64,000 nt of DNA from Halapricum desulfuricans (GCF_017094465.1 NZ_CP064791.1:868001-932000), one strand, 5' to 3'; counted from the stretch's first letter, positions 16,523-25,957 are shown. Made by a program: numbers and translations. Notes: a model not told the origin generated them from the sequence alone.

Positions 16523-17047
16523 TTAATGAAGCGTCCCCTCGCGAACGTCCTCGTCGTACGCGAACAGGGCGTACCCCACCTCTGCAGGGGTATAGCCGGT
16601 TTCGGATGCGATTTCTCGGATCGGTTCGATCATCGTCACGTAGTCGGCCGCGTCGAACGATTCCTTGCGACCGTCGAGATACTCGAGGCGGTCGAGGCTC
16701 GCCCAGACGCGGGTATCGACCACGGCGTGGTGCTCGGGGTCTAATGCCGTGAGTACGGCCGAGGCCGTCGGCGCTTTGAACCCGCTGAGACCGGTCAACA
16801 GCTGTATCTTCGAGAAGTCCCCGTCGACTGTACGGACGTTCGCCGTCACCTCGCGACACCGCTCTGGCGGGTTGGATTCGACGTGATAGGCGCTCCGGGT
16901 CGAGTTCTCGTAGGCGAGGTCGTACAACTGATCGCGGGTGAGATACCCCTGTTCACGGTAGGTGGCACCGATCTCGTCCAGTCGCTCCGGGAGCACACCC
17001 TGGGTCCGTTCGTAGGCGTCGAGGTACGTATCGATGAGTTCGTCCAC
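16523..17047 (-). CDS. Helix-hairpin-helix protein of unknown function
   Basis: A 174-residue protein. The region LTGLSGFKAPTASAVLTAL followed by HAVVDTRVWASL resembles the helix-hairpin-helix and the following DTxV segment of HhH-GPD DNA glycosylases, but the protein lacks a recognisable Fe-S site and is shorter than those enzymes. It may be a diverged glycosylase-fold protein acting on DNA. It is the first chromosomal gene past attR and faces the integrative element. Confidence 0.65.
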   Translation of the reverse strand: MDELIDTYLDAYERTQGVLPERLDEIGATYREQGYLTRDQLYDLAYENSTRSAYHVESNPPERCREVTANVRTVDGDFSKIQLLTGLSGFKAPTASAVLTALDPEHHAVVDTRVWASLDRLEYLDGRKESFDAADYVTMIEPIREIASETGYTPAEVGYALFAYDEDVREGTLH

Positions 17048-17122
17048 GGTGTCGGTGCTTGCGTCCCCGGGGTCTTGAACGCTATCCGAACGTTGACGTA
17101 GCCCCTCGACGAATTCGGCACA

Positions 17123-18952
17123 ATGCTCTTGCAGGCCGGGCCGACGCTGACGATCGAGATCGCCGTCGTGTTTGCGATCGTCGCTGTCGCGGTGGTCCTG
17201 TTCGTCAGCGAGGCGATCCCGAGCGACATCACGGCGCTATCGGTGCTCGTCACGCTGGTCGTCCTGCGGGGCTACACCGGCGTCGACGCCGACGCAGCGC
17301 TCTCCGGCTTTGCCAGCACCGCGACGATCACGATCCTCGCAATGTACATCCTCAGTGCGGGCGTCCAGCGGACGGGCGTGGTCGACCGACTCGAACACGT
17401 CGTCGCACGGTACGCGGGCGACAGCCGAGGTCGACTGCTCGGCGCGACCGTCGGCATCACCGGGCCGCTGGCCGGCGTCGTCAACAACACGCCGGTCGTC
17501 GCGCTGTTTATCCCGATGATCACGGACCTGGCCGACCGGACCCACACCTCGCCCTCGAAGTTCCTCATCCCCCTGTCCTACGCGGCGATGCTCGGCGGGA
17601 CGCTGACGCTGATCGGCACGTCGACGAACTTGCTCGCGAGCTCGATCGCGGCCGATCTCGGCGTGGCCGGCACGCCGTTCTCGATGTTTCAGTTCACGCC
17701 GCTGGGGCTGCTCGTGCTCGCGGTCGGCTCGGTCTACCTCTTGACGGTCGGACCGCTGCTGTTGCCATCCCGGATCGAACCCCACGACCTCACCGAGGAA
17801 TTCGGTCTCGGGGGACGACTCTCCCGGGTGTACGTCCCGGAGTCGTCCTCGCTGGTCGGGCTCACGCCGGCCGAAGCGCGCACGGACGCGGTCAAGATCC
17901 TGCAGCTACTCCGGGGCGACGAGACGTTCGTCGCTGCCCGTACCGACCGGTCGATACAGGCCGGCGACGTGCTGACGATCCGGGCGAAAACGCCGGTCGC
18001 CGAGTCGTTCGTCGACGTGGCCGGGCTCCGTCGGCTGCCACAGGCTGAGGTGACCGAGGAGGAGTTGGCACTGGGTTCAGGCCGGGGGACGCTCGCGGAG
18101 GTGATCGTTCCGGCCGGGTCGGGACTGATCGGGCAGGCGGTCGGCGACGCTCGCCTGGAGGAACGATTCGACGCGACAGTACTGGCCGCTCGCCGCGGCG
18201 GATCGCTCGTCGTCGAAGACGTCGCCGACGTGGTGCTCTCTGGAGGGGATGGGCTGTTGCTCTATGCGACCCAGAGCGGGATCGACCATCTCGAAGAGGC
18301 GGGGGAGTTGCTCGTCACCGAGGCCGTCGGCGACGGACTCTCGGAGCCGGAGCCGATCGACTGGCGCGAGGCGGGGCTCGCTATCGGGATCGTCCTCGGC
18401 GTAATCGGGGTCGCCGCGGCCGATCTGCTCGCCATCCCGGTCGCGGCGCTCGGGGGCGTCGTGGCGATGGTCGTCTTCGGCATCATCGATCCGGAACGGG
18501 CCTACGCGGCCGTCAACTGGGAAGTGATCTTCCTGCTCGCGGGCGTGATCCCGCTCGGGCTGGCGATGGATCGGACCGGTGGAGCGGCGTACCTCGCTGC
18601 GCACATCACCGACGTGTCGACAGTGCTGCCAGCGATCGGGACGGTCGCGCTGTTCTACCTGCTGACCGGGTTGCTCGCGAACCTCATCACGCCGGTCGCC
18701 AGCGTCGCGCTGGTGTTGCCGATCGCCGTCTCGACGGCGACGGACCTCGGTGCGAACGCGTTCGCGTTCGTGCTTGCGGTCACGTTCGCGGGTTCGACGG
18801 CGTTCATGACGCCGATGGGCTATCAGACGAACCTGATGGTCTACAGCCCGGGCGGGTACAGGTTCACCGACTACGTGCGGATCGGTGCGCCGTTGCAGTT
18901 GCTGCTGGCCGTGGTGACGACGCTGGGTATCGCGGCGATCTGGGGCGTGTGA
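17123..18952 (+). CDS. SLC13/DASS-type anion permease with two TrkA-C domains
   Basis: A 609-residue membrane transporter. N-terminal helices carry the NNTPVVALFIPM and LIGTSTNLLASS signatures of the SLC13/ArsB superfamily. The middle (about residues 225-400) is soluble and contains two TrkA-C-like regulatory domains (RVYVPESSSLVGLTPAEAR and ALGSGRGTLAEVIVPAGS). The C-terminal half repeats the transport motif with NLITPVASVALVLP and MTPMGYQTNLMVY. Such proteins import sulfate or dicarboxylates with sodium; the substrate here cannot be assigned. A universal stress protein follows 65 bp downstream, a frequent partner of such permeases in haloarchaea. Confidence 0.9.
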   Translation: MLLQAGPTLTIEIAVVFAIVAVAVVLFVSEAIPSDITALSVLVTLVVLRGYTGVDADAALSGFASTATITILAMYILSAGVQRTGVVDRLEHVVARYAGDSRGRLLGATVGITGPLAGVVNNTPVVALFIPMITDLADRTHTSPSKFLIPLSYAAMLGGTLTLIGTSTNLLASSIAADLGVAGTPFSMFQFTPLGLLVLAVGSVYLLTVGPLLLPSRIEPHDLTEEFGLGGRLSRVYVPESSSLVGLTPAEARTDAVKILQLLRGDETFVAARTDRSIQAGDVLTIRAKTPVAESFVDVAGLRRLPQAEVTEEELALGSGRGTLAEVIVPAGSGLIGQAVGDARLEERFDATVLAARRGGSLVVEDVADVVLSGGDGLLLYATQSGIDHLEEAGELLVTEAVGDGLSEPEPIDWREAGLAIGIVLGVIGVAAADLLAIPVAALGGVVAMVVFGIIDPERAYAAVNWEVIFLLAGVIPLGLAMDRTGGAAYLAAHITDVSTVLPAIGTVALFYLLTGLLANLITPVASVALVLPIAVSTATDLGANAFAFVLAVTFAGSTAFMTPMGYQTNLMVYSPGGYRFTDYVRIGAPLQLLLAVVTTLGIAAIWGV

Positions 18953-19017
18953 TCGGCACCACATAGAGCCGGACTGGAGGGCATATTCCTTTGTGATCGG
19001 AGCGCTAACTGTCGACG

Positions 19018-19437
19018 ATGACAATCCTGGTGCCAGTCGCGAGCGGCCCCCTCCGGGATCGGGTGCTCGAAACGGCGATCGATCTGGGACGGGCGCTGGA
19101 GGAAGATCTCTATATCGTCCATCTGGTCGACGAGGAGACGGCCGACGGGACCGCAAAGCGGATCCGAGACGAGATACGCGACCGCGTCCAGTCCGCGGAC
19201 GTGGCCGCGACGGTCTCGCTCGAATACGTCGGGCACGGCCTCGCCCGCTCGCGCTCCCGCATCGGACAGGACGTGATCGAACTGGCCGCTGACGTGACCG
19301 TGACGCACATCGTGATGGGGCACACACCGAAGGGACTGCTCGAGGAACTCACCCGCGGCAGTGCCGCGCAGGCTGTCATCGACGCCGCCAGCGTTCCCGT
19401 CACCGTCGTCTCGGATACGGGCGAGACGAGGCAGTAA
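19018..19437 (+). CDS. Universal stress protein (UspA family)
   Basis: A 139-residue single-domain USP beginning MTILVPVASGP, with the later segment HIVMGHTPKGLLEELTRGSAAQAVIDAASVPVTVV matching the USP GxxG-x9-G(S/T) nucleotide-binding pattern (here GHTPKG then GSAA). It probably binds ATP or a related ligand. Its placement directly after the SLC13 permease suggests a regulatory subunit or co-regulated partner of that transporter. Confidence 0.85.
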   Translation: MTILVPVASGPLRDRVLETAIDLGRALEEDLYIVHLVDEETADGTAKRIRDEIRDRVQSADVAATVSLEYVGHGLARSRSRIGQDVIELAADVTVTHIVMGHTPKGLLEELTRGSAAQAVIDAASVPVTVVSDTGETRQ

Positions 19438-19474
19438 CGAGGCGACGATCCCTGTTCATCGACAGGCCACTGCT

Positions 19475-20098
19475 TCAGCGGTGGGTAGCTGACGCAAGCG
19501 GTTCTGCAGGTCTGTCCAGATCGTACGTTTCCCGGAGCGTGTCGGCGAAGTGACCGCCCTTCTCGAGCGCGATCGTCACGACGACGAACGCACCGTCGGC
19601 TGGCCGGAGGACGAACGCTTCACGCGGGGCCGGTTCGTCGGACTCGTTGACGCGGTCGACGAGTGGCTCGAGCGGGCGCGATCCGTCCTCGAACTCCTGA
19701 AAGCGGTCGGCGCTACCGCTGTCTGCGAAGACGTAGCAGACGCCGTTGACTTCGTTGTCGGTGTTCCGGGTGAGGCGGCTGTTCATACTGTCGCCGCTGG
19801 CCCGTGCCTCCTCCCAGAGGTCCCGCGCGACCTCGAAGACGGGATCGATATCGTCTGCGAACGCATACAGCGTCGGTCGTCGCAGCGTGAAATCCTCGAG
19901 GTGCGGCCGTGGCTCCGACCACTCGAGATCGACGTCGAGCAGATATCCGGGCCGGAGACTGCCAGCGGACCCGTCACTATCGATTCTGACCTCGACCGGC
20001 TCGTATCGCTCCCGGTCGAACAGCCCCAGGACCCGCTCGTCGCTCCCGTGCGCTTGGTGGGGTCCGGTCAGCACCCGGGCCGGGCGTTGCTCGTCCAT
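19475..20098 (-). CDS. Conserved haloarchaeal protein of unknown function
   Basis: A 207-residue soluble acidic protein. It contains RPGYLLDVDLEWSEPRPHLED and DLWEEARASGDSMNSRLTRNTDNEVNGVCYVFAD; it resembles the haloarchaeal family I recall as DUF6663, but this is from memory. No catalytic residues are evident. It is divergent from the FAH-family gene (74-bp gap) and convergent with the universal stress gene. Confidence 0.65.
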   Translation of the reverse strand: MDEQRPARVLTGPHQAHGSDERVLGLFDRERYEPVEVRIDSDGSAGSLRPGYLLDVDLEWSEPRPHLEDFTLRRPTLYAFADDIDPVFEVARDLWEEARASGDSMNSRLTRNTDNEVNGVCYVFADSGSADRFQEFEDGSRPLEPLVDRVNESDEPAPREAFVLRPADGAFVVVTIALEKGGHFADTLRETYDLDRPAEPLASATHR

Positions 20099-20172
20099 AG
20101 GGTCCGTTCACCCCCGACGGACAAAAGCGGCCGGTCCCGCAGGCTTTTGCCCCACCGCTCGATAGCGAGGGT

Positions 20173-20901
20173 ATGGACGACATCAGGTTTCGCGATCCGG
20201 CTGGCACCGTTCGAAACGGGCGCTTGCACGACGATCACGTCCACTTCGGAGACGACGCGTACGACCTCGAAGCGGTGGACGTCCTCGAACCCGCGGAGCC
20301 GACGAAAATAGTCTGCGTGGGCCGCAACTACGCCAAACACGCCGAAGAACGCGGCGAGGACGTGCCCGACCGACCGCTGCTCTTTCTCAAGCCGCCCAAC
20401 GCCGTTGCCAGCCACGGCTCGACGATCACACTCCCGGACGGCAAAGACCGAGTCGAACACGAGGCCGAACTCGCGGTCGTCATCGACGAACAGTGCAAGG
20501 ACGTCGACCCCGAGGACGCCGAGGACGTGATCCGCGGCTACACCTGCTTCAACGACATCTCGAACCGCGACGACCAGTCGCGCGAGCAGAACTGGGTCCG
20601 GGGCAAGGCCTTCGACAACGCTGCCCCGATGGGTCCCGTGTTGGCCGAGGAGATCCCCGACGACGCCGCTATCGAACTCCGGGTCGACGGCGAGACGCGA
20701 CAGTCCTCCTCGATCGAGCACTTCATCTTCTCGATTCCCGAGCTGATCGCCGAGATCTCGACCTACATGACGCTCGAACCGGGCGACGTGATCGCAACGG
20801 GAACGCCCGAGGGAGTCGGTCCGCTGACCGACGGCGATCACGTCGAGATCGAGATCGAGGGGATCGGCACGCTCGAACACGACGTGCGCCAGGACGTCTA
20901 G
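20173..20901 (+). CDS. Fumarylacetoacetate hydrolase family protein
   Basis: A 242-residue FAH-fold enzyme. The conserved KIVCVGRNYAKHAEE opens the domain, the metal ligands lie in EHEAELAVVI and CFNDISNRD, and the end of the fold shows TYMTLEPGDVIATGTPEGVGPL. Family members cleave C-C bonds or decarboxylate acylpyruvates and hydroxymuconate-type substrates with a divalent metal. The haloarchaeal copy is commonly annotated as acylpyruvase or 2-hydroxyhepta-2,4-diene-1,7-dioate isomerase-like; the substrate is unknown. Confidence 0.9.
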   Translation: MDDIRFRDPAGTVRNGRLHDDHVHFGDDAYDLEAVDVLEPAEPTKIVCVGRNYAKHAEERGEDVPDRPLLFLKPPNAVASHGSTITLPDGKDRVEHEAELAVVIDEQCKDVDPEDAEDVIRGYTCFNDISNRDDQSREQNWVRGKAFDNAAPMGPVLAEEIPDDAAIELRVDGETRQSSSIEHFIFSIPELIAEISTYMTLEPGDVIATGTPEGVGPLTDGDHVEIEIEGIGTLEHDVRQDV

Positions 20902-20922
20902 ACTGGGACTGGAATGGAAACG

Positions 20923-20945
20923 CCTAAATTTAGGGTTGCCTAAAT
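20923..20945. promoter_or_regulatory. DtxR/SirR-type operator before the GMC oxidoreductase
   Basis: The arms ATTTAGG and CCTAAAT are separated by GTTG, a perfect inverted repeat of the form recognised by DtxR/IdeR/SirR metal-dependent repressors. A second CCTAAAT just upstream forms an overlapping palindrome CCTAAATTTAGG. The site spans about 10-32 bp before the ATG and overlaps the likely TATA box, so binding should block transcription. Confidence 0.6.
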
Positions 20946-20954
20946 CCGTCGCGG

Positions 20955-22538
20955 ATGGACACTGATCGACGCCCGTCCGACCGCGTGGACGTCTGTATCG
21001 TCGGGGCCGGACCGTCCGGCGCGCTCGTTGCCGACCGTCTCACGGCGGCAGGCTACGATGTCGTCGTGCTGGAAGCCGGCCCGCGGTTCGATCGCGAGCG
21101 GCGCATCGAGCGCATGGAGCGGTCGCTCCGTCCGGCGCACGCACCACAGTCGGTCTGGGACGTGGGCGGCGAGCGCGACGCCTACACCTCCTCGGGAGCG
21201 GACCACTACCCGCTGAATCGGACCCGGGTGAAGGGGGTCGGCGGGACGACCCTGGCCTGGCAGGGGATGGTCGTTCGACTGCACGAGCGGGATTTCGACG
21301 GCCGCAACGGGGGCGACCCCTGGCCAATCGCGTATGCCGATCTCCGGCCGTACTACGCCGAGGCGGAACGCGAACTCGGCGTCGCTGGAGCCGACGACAA
21401 CCCGTTCGGGCCGCCCCGTGCGGAGCCGTTTCCGATGCCCGCGTTTCCACCCTCCCACAGCGACTCGATCTTCGCGGAGGCCTGTGAGTCCCTGGAGATC
21501 GCGACCCACTCGGCACCGAACGCTCGCAACTCCGAGGAGTACGACGGTCGCGGCGCGTGCGTGGGTTTCGGGACGTGCAAGCCGGTCTGTCCGACTGGGG
21601 CGAGATACGAGGCCGGCGTACACCTCGAGCGTGCACAGGCGAACGGCGCTCGCGTGATCGACCGCGCGCCGGTCCAGCGTCTCGAACACGACGCCGACCG
21701 AATCCAGGCGGCCGTGTACGCGACGCCCGACGGAACCGAACACCGTCAGGAAGCCCGGCAGTTCGTGCTCGCCGCCGGCGGCGTGGAGATCCCGCGACTG
21801 CTGTTGCTCTCCAAGAGCGACCACTATCCGGACGGATTGGCGAACTCCTCGGGGCTCGTCGGCCGGTACTTCACCGAGCATCTCGGGGCGCGCGTCGGCG
21901 GGACGGTCGATCGGCGCACTCGCCAGCACCACGTCGAGTTTATCACGACCGAATCCCACCAGTTCTACGACAGTGACGATCACCCCCCGATCAAGCTCGA
22001 ACTGGTGAACTACGCCGGCCAACCGCCGGCCCGGACCGCGGCGGAAGCCGACCACTGGGGCGACGACCTGCTGGCGACGCTACGCGAGACGTACGGAAAC
22101 ACCCTCGAAGTCGCCGGGCTCGTCCAGCAGGAGGCCAGACCGGACAACCGGATCACACTCGATCCCTCCCGCACGGACGATCACGGCAATCCCGTCCCCG
22201 ACGTCCAGTGGTCGATCAGCGACCGCGACCGCCGGACGGTCGAACGGGCCACCGAGATCCAGCGGTCGATCCTCGGGGAACTCGACGCCGACATCGAGTG
22301 GGTCGTCGGCCCGGACGCGACGGGACCGGCCGCCCACCACATGGGAACCACACGAATGGGGGCTGATCCGGCGACGAGCGTCGTCGATCCACAGTGTCGG
22401 ACCCACGATCTGGACAACGCCTGGATCGCCTCCAGTAGCGTCTTCGTCACCGCGGGCGCGATGAACCCGACGCTGACGATCGCGGCACTCGCGTTGCGGA
22501 TCGGGGACCGCCTCGAAGAGACGCTGTCGCAGCGATAA
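20955..22538 (+). CDS. GMC family flavin oxidoreductase
   Basis: A 527-residue FAD enzyme. The dinucleotide fold GAGPSGALVADRLTAAGYDVVVLEAG is at residues 18-43, the GMC segment VGGTTLAWQGMVVR lies near residue 95, and the C-terminal active region reads HHMGTTRMGADP and TAGAMNPTLTIAALALR. GMC enzymes oxidise alcohols, often sugars or polyols, and pass electrons to a carrier. A C-rich stretch FGTCKPVCPTGARYEAG is reminiscent of gluconate/sorbitol dehydrogenase flavoproteins. The upstream metal-repressor-type box suggests control by iron or manganese. Confidence 0.88.
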   Translation: MDTDRRPSDRVDVCIVGAGPSGALVADRLTAAGYDVVVLEAGPRFDRERRIERMERSLRPAHAPQSVWDVGGERDAYTSSGADHYPLNRTRVKGVGGTTLAWQGMVVRLHERDFDGRNGGDPWPIAYADLRPYYAEAERELGVAGADDNPFGPPRAEPFPMPAFPPSHSDSIFAEACESLEIATHSAPNARNSEEYDGRGACVGFGTCKPVCPTGARYEAGVHLERAQANGARVIDRAPVQRLEHDADRIQAAVYATPDGTEHRQEARQFVLAAGGVEIPRLLLLSKSDHYPDGLANSSGLVGRYFTEHLGARVGGTVDRRTRQHHVEFITTESHQFYDSDDHPPIKLELVNYAGQPPARTAAEADHWGDDLLATLRETYGNTLEVAGLVQQEARPDNRITLDPSRTDDHGNPVPDVQWSISDRDRRTVERATEIQRSILGELDADIEWVVGPDATGPAAHHMGTTRMGADPATSVVDPQCRTHDLDNAWIASSSVFVTAGAMNPTLTIAALALRIGDRLEETLSQR

Positions 22539-22580
22539 CCTCTATTTCGACCAGACGTGCTGCTCGGCCGACCCGGCGCG

Positions 22581-23450
22581 TCAGAACCACTGTGAGAGCA
22601 GCGACTCGGTGCCGTTCCGGTGGGCGACTAGAATCGGCTTCGATCCCGCGTTTTCCACGACGCTATCCGCCGTCGATCCGAACAGAAACCGCCTGAGTTT
22701 CCCTTTTTCGGGTGCACCGAGGACCGTCAGATCGTGTCGCTCCGATCGATCGATGATCGCTCGCGCCGGCTCGGCGTCGTGTTCTACGTGATACGTAACG
22801 TCGATATCGTCGTCGATGCGGTAGCTGTATGCGTCCAGTAGTTTCGTCGCGTCGTTCCGCTGTTGGGCAGTGGCGTCCTCGCGGATTACGTGAAACAGCT
22901 CGATGCGACTGTCGTATGCGGTCGCGACCGCCTCGGCGACCCGAGTCGCGATTCCCGAGTGGGGTCCCCGGTCGACCGGGACCAGCACTGTCTCGGGTGA
23001 CTCGAACCTGTCCATCCGCGTCCCGACGAGCGTGTGACAGTCGAGTCCGGCAGTCTCGTCGGCCCCTCCCTGATGGAAAAAGCTCTCTTCCTCGGCGTCG
23101 ACGAGCACGCTCGTGACCTCGTGTGTCTCGACAAACGAACCCAGGAGATCGGGTGAAAACACCTCTCGCCGCTGGACGACGGGGATCTGGAACGCTTGCT
23201 TGACCGCCAGCTTCGCCTCGGCATCCTTGCGAATCGCGTCGGGATCGGTCGTCGCGTCCGCCTCGACGGCGTGGAGCAGATACAGCTTTCCGTCCGTTCC
23301 GAAAGCGATACTGCCACCGAGGAGGCTCGTCTCAGTCCGGTTAGCTGCCTCCCGAAACGGGACGAGGACACGCTGTTCCTCCGACGGCCATTCCATGTCT
23401 TTGTGATCCAGTGGCTGTGGCCACGGGCACCCGTCCGAATTGACGCTCAT
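22581..23450 (-). CDS. Tandem universal stress protein
   Basis: A 289-residue protein made of two UspA domains. The first (RVLVPFREAANRTETSLLGG) is degenerate in its nucleotide motif, whereas the second (TVLVPVDRGPHSGIATRVAEA) ends with LGAPEKGKLRRFLFGSTADSVVENAGSKPILVAH, a complete G-x2-G-x9-G-S pattern. The start at MSVNSDGCPW is preferred; the upstream frame is unlike haloarchaeal coding sequence. A stress or transport-linked regulator is likely. The gene stands alone between the GMC oxidoreductase and a membrane gene. Confidence 0.82.
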   Translation of the reverse strand: MSVNSDGCPWPQPLDHKDMEWPSEEQRVLVPFREAANRTETSLLGGSIAFGTDGKLYLLHAVEADATTDPDAIRKDAEAKLAVKQAFQIPVVQRREVFSPDLLGSFVETHEVTSVLVDAEEESFFHQGGADETAGLDCHTLVGTRMDRFESPETVLVPVDRGPHSGIATRVAEAVATAYDSRIELFHVIREDATAQQRNDATKLLDAYSYRIDDDIDVTYHVEHDAEPARAIIDRSERHDLTVLGAPEKGKLRRFLFGSTADSVVENAGSKPILVAHRNGTESLLSQWF

Positions 23451-23582
23451 TGGTTCCCATCTCGAATACAATCCTATAAGTTCACCTATCGATCTGTGTC
23501 TCGGTATCTGACGGTCTGTGACTAGCTCTCGTGAGTTCGGACACGTGAGCAAGCGACAACCCTCGGAAGTCCGCCAGCGCCC

Positions 23583-24044
23583 TCATAGCGTTCCGGCAGC
23601 GAGCAGGCCGGCGTCGACGAGCAGCAGCGTTGCGACGACCGTCGCAGCGAGGAAGAACGGTCGGGCGTTGCGGGCCGGCTCGCGCACCTTTTGCCGTCCG
23701 GTCCCGTCGGTCAGTTTGCCCGCACCGACCTCGACGAGCCCCATCAGGATGACCCAGAGGGCGATCATCCCGACGAGGAGGTATCCGCGCGTCGTCTCGA
23801 AAAGGACCGTCGTCTCGGTATAGTCGAGCACCATCGCCATCCGGACGCCGGTCAGCGCCAACAGTACGGCACTGATCCGCGAGAGGCGTTTCACCCGGCC
23901 CGTGATCGAGCCGAGGGGCCCGGCGTCGAGACCGCCGTCACGTGCAAGCGGCAGTATCGCCCACGTCACGAAGACGACCGCGCCGGTCCAGAGGCCGGCG
24001 AACAGCACGTGCAACGCGTACAACCCGGCGAGTTCAGGATCCAT
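23583..24044 (-). CDS. CopD-like four-helix membrane protein
   Basis: A 153-residue membrane protein with four hydrophobic segments; ALHVLFAGLWTGAVVFVTWAILP and MIALWVILMGLVEVGAGKL give it the look of CopD/DUF2269-type proteins. A conserved His (YALHVLFAG) in the first helix could bind copper or haem. Function is unassigned. It lies head-to-tail downstream of the CheC-like gene with a 40-bp gap. Confidence 0.65.
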   Translation of the reverse strand: MDPELAGLYALHVLFAGLWTGAVVFVTWAILPLARDGGLDAGPLGSITGRVKRLSRISAVLLALTGVRMAMVLDYTETTVLFETTRGYLLVGMIALWVILMGLVEVGAGKLTDGTGRQKVREPARNARPFFLAATVVATLLLVDAGLLAAGTL

Positions 24045-24084
24045 AGTCGCGTTCGAGGGCGGCGCGTCCTTGAATGTGGAGGGT

Positions 24085-24720
24085 TTACAGTTCGCCCGCG
24101 GATTCGGTCCGGTCGGAGATATCTTCGACGCTGAGATGATCGAGCAGGTTGACGAACGACCCGGGGTCGGGCACCAGGAAGATCCGGATCTTGAACGCGG
24201 CGTCCTCGTCGGCGACGTCGATCATCGAGTCGAGCACGATCGACAGCGCGTCCCGCCGGACGTGCGAGAGTGTCTCCTCGGCGACGACCTGGCCGTTGGA
24301 GTACTGCAACTCCGGGGTCTCCATATCGATGGTCGTCCCGAGCGTGTTCGCGATTCCGTCGATGAACCCCGAGGTGAGGATGTTGCACATCTCCTGGAGA
24401 GCGCTTTTCTGGAGCTGGTTGAAGCCGTTCTCGACGGGCGAGCCGGTCATCAGCGTCGCGATCTCGACGGCGGTCTCGGTCGGGAACGTCAGCAAAAAGA
24501 CGCCGTACGGTGGTTCGCGCAAGTCGATCGACGCGCTGTAGATCTCGTCGGTGCCGATCTCGGCGGCGATGTCGGCCGGTTCGACAAACGAGAGGCTCTT
24601 GATCTCGACGTTCGCCTCGACGTCCGCGAGCGACGACAGCGATCGCGTGACGTTCTCGGTCCCCCGTTTCATCAGCGTGTTTATGATCCGGAGCTTCCGG
24701 ATGTCGATCAACAGCGGCAT
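24085..24720 (-). CDS. CheC-like chemotaxis phosphatase
   Basis: A 211-residue CheC-family protein. Two CheC signatures are visible: NQLQKSALQEMCNILTSGFID with the E-x3-N pair near residue 105, and HVRRDALSIVLDSMIDVADED later. The N-terminal LLIDIRKLRIINTLMKRGTENV is usual for archaeal CheC. These proteins dephosphorylate CheY-P and pair with CheD to adapt the signalling array. No other chemotaxis genes are in the window, so it is an isolated paralogue of the type common in haloarchaea. Confidence 0.82.
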   Translation of the reverse strand: MPLLIDIRKLRIINTLMKRGTENVTRSLSSLADVEANVEIKSLSFVEPADIAAEIGTDEIYSASIDLREPPYGVFLLTFPTETAVEIATLMTGSPVENGFNQLQKSALQEMCNILTSGFIDGIANTLGTTIDMETPELQYSNGQVVAEETLSHVRRDALSIVLDSMIDVADEDAAFKIRIFLVPDPGSFVNLLDHLSVEDISDRTESAGEL

Positions 24721-24865
24721 TCCCTACCCGTGAGTCAGCGCCCCGCGTGGTAGTCGTTTCGGTAAGCCTTGGCCGGTGACCATTCAATGACGATTTGCCC
24801 GCCACACCGGTACGTCGCACGACGCCTTGAGCACGCTTAAGACCCGCCGCCCGCTTGCCCCGAGT

Positions 24866-25957
24866 ATGGAACCACGGGACCTCTCGATGCACTCGGTCTA
24901 TCGGGCGGGACGGGGAGTCGAGGAAGTCGCCCGGGACTTGGGGCTGGACCCGGACGAACTCATCAAACTCTCCTCGAACGAGAACTCCCTCGGCCCCTCG
25001 CCGAAGGCCGTCGAGGCGATCAGGAACGTTGCCGAGGACGTCCACTACTATCCGAAATCCTCTCATACCGACCTGATCGCGGAACTCGCCGAGAAGTGGG
25101 CGGTCGAGGACGAACAGATCTGGCTGGCAAACGGCGGCGACGGCGCGCTCGATTACCTCTCGCGTGCGTTACTGGAACCCGGCCAGGCCGTGCTCGTGCC
25201 CGATCCGGACTTCACGTATCACGGGATGAGCGCCAAATACCACCACGGCACCGTCGAGACGTTCGACCTCTCGGAGGCCGACGGCTTCCACCAGTCGCCC
25301 GAGCGCGTGCTGGATGCCTACGACGGGCACCGAATCGTCTACCTGACGAGCCCGCACAACCCGACCGGCTCGGAGGTCACCATCGACGAGGTCGAACGGA
25401 TCGCCGAGGCGACCGACGAGCAGACGCTGGTCGTCGTCGACGAGGCTTACGAGCCGTTCAGCGAACGGGAGAGCAAGATTGACCTCGTCCGCGAGCGAGA
25501 CGACGTGGCCCTGCTCCACTCGTTCTCGAAGGCATACGGGCTGGCCGGGATCCGGCTTGGCTACGCGATCACCCCCGAGGAGTGGGGCGACGCCTACGCC
25601 CGCGTGAACACGCCCTTCGCCGCCAGCGAGATCGCCTGTCGGGCCGGACTGGCCGCGCTCGAGGACGATACGTTCCTCGAGGAGACGATCGAGACCGCCC
25701 GCTGGGGACGCGAGTACATCCGCGAGCATCTCGACGCGACGACCTGGGAGAGCGGCGGCAACTTCGTCCTCGCTGAGGTCGGGGACGCCGAGGCGGTGGC
25801 CGAGGCCTGCCAGCGCGAGGGCGTCATCGTCCGGGATTGTACGAGCTTCGGTCTGCCCGAGCACATCCGGATCACGACCGGAACGCGTGCGGAGACGCCC
25901 CGGGCCGTCGAGACGATCAACGAGGTACTCGCCGACGTTCGAGGGGATCGCCCGTGA
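24866..25957 (+). CDS. hisC: Histidinol-phosphate aminotransferase
   Basis: A 363-residue fold-type I PLP aminotransferase. Visible motifs include IKLSSNENSLGPSPKAVEAI, the substrate region TSPHNPTGSEV, VVVDEAYEPFSE and the PLP lysine in LHSFSKAYGLAGIRLGY. It converts imidazole-acetol phosphate and glutamate to histidinol phosphate. The start ATG at MEPRDLSMHS is preferred to the upstream in-frame codon. Its TGA overlaps the GTG start of the following kinase gene, indicating an operon. Confidence 0.93.
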   Translation: MEPRDLSMHSVYRAGRGVEEVARDLGLDPDELIKLSSNENSLGPSPKAVEAIRNVAEDVHYYPKSSHTDLIAELAEKWAVEDEQIWLANGGDGALDYLSRALLEPGQAVLVPDPDFTYHGMSAKYHHGTVETFDLSEADGFHQSPERVLDAYDGHRIVYLTSPHNPTGSEVTIDEVERIAEATDEQTLVVVDEAYEPFSERESKIDLVRERDDVALLHSFSKAYGLAGIRLGYAITPEEWGDAYARVNTPFAASEIACRAGLAALEDDTFLEETIETARWGREYIREHLDATTWESGGNFVLAEVGDAEAVAEACQREGVIVRDCTSFGLPEHIRITTGTRAETPRAVETINEVLADVRGDRP

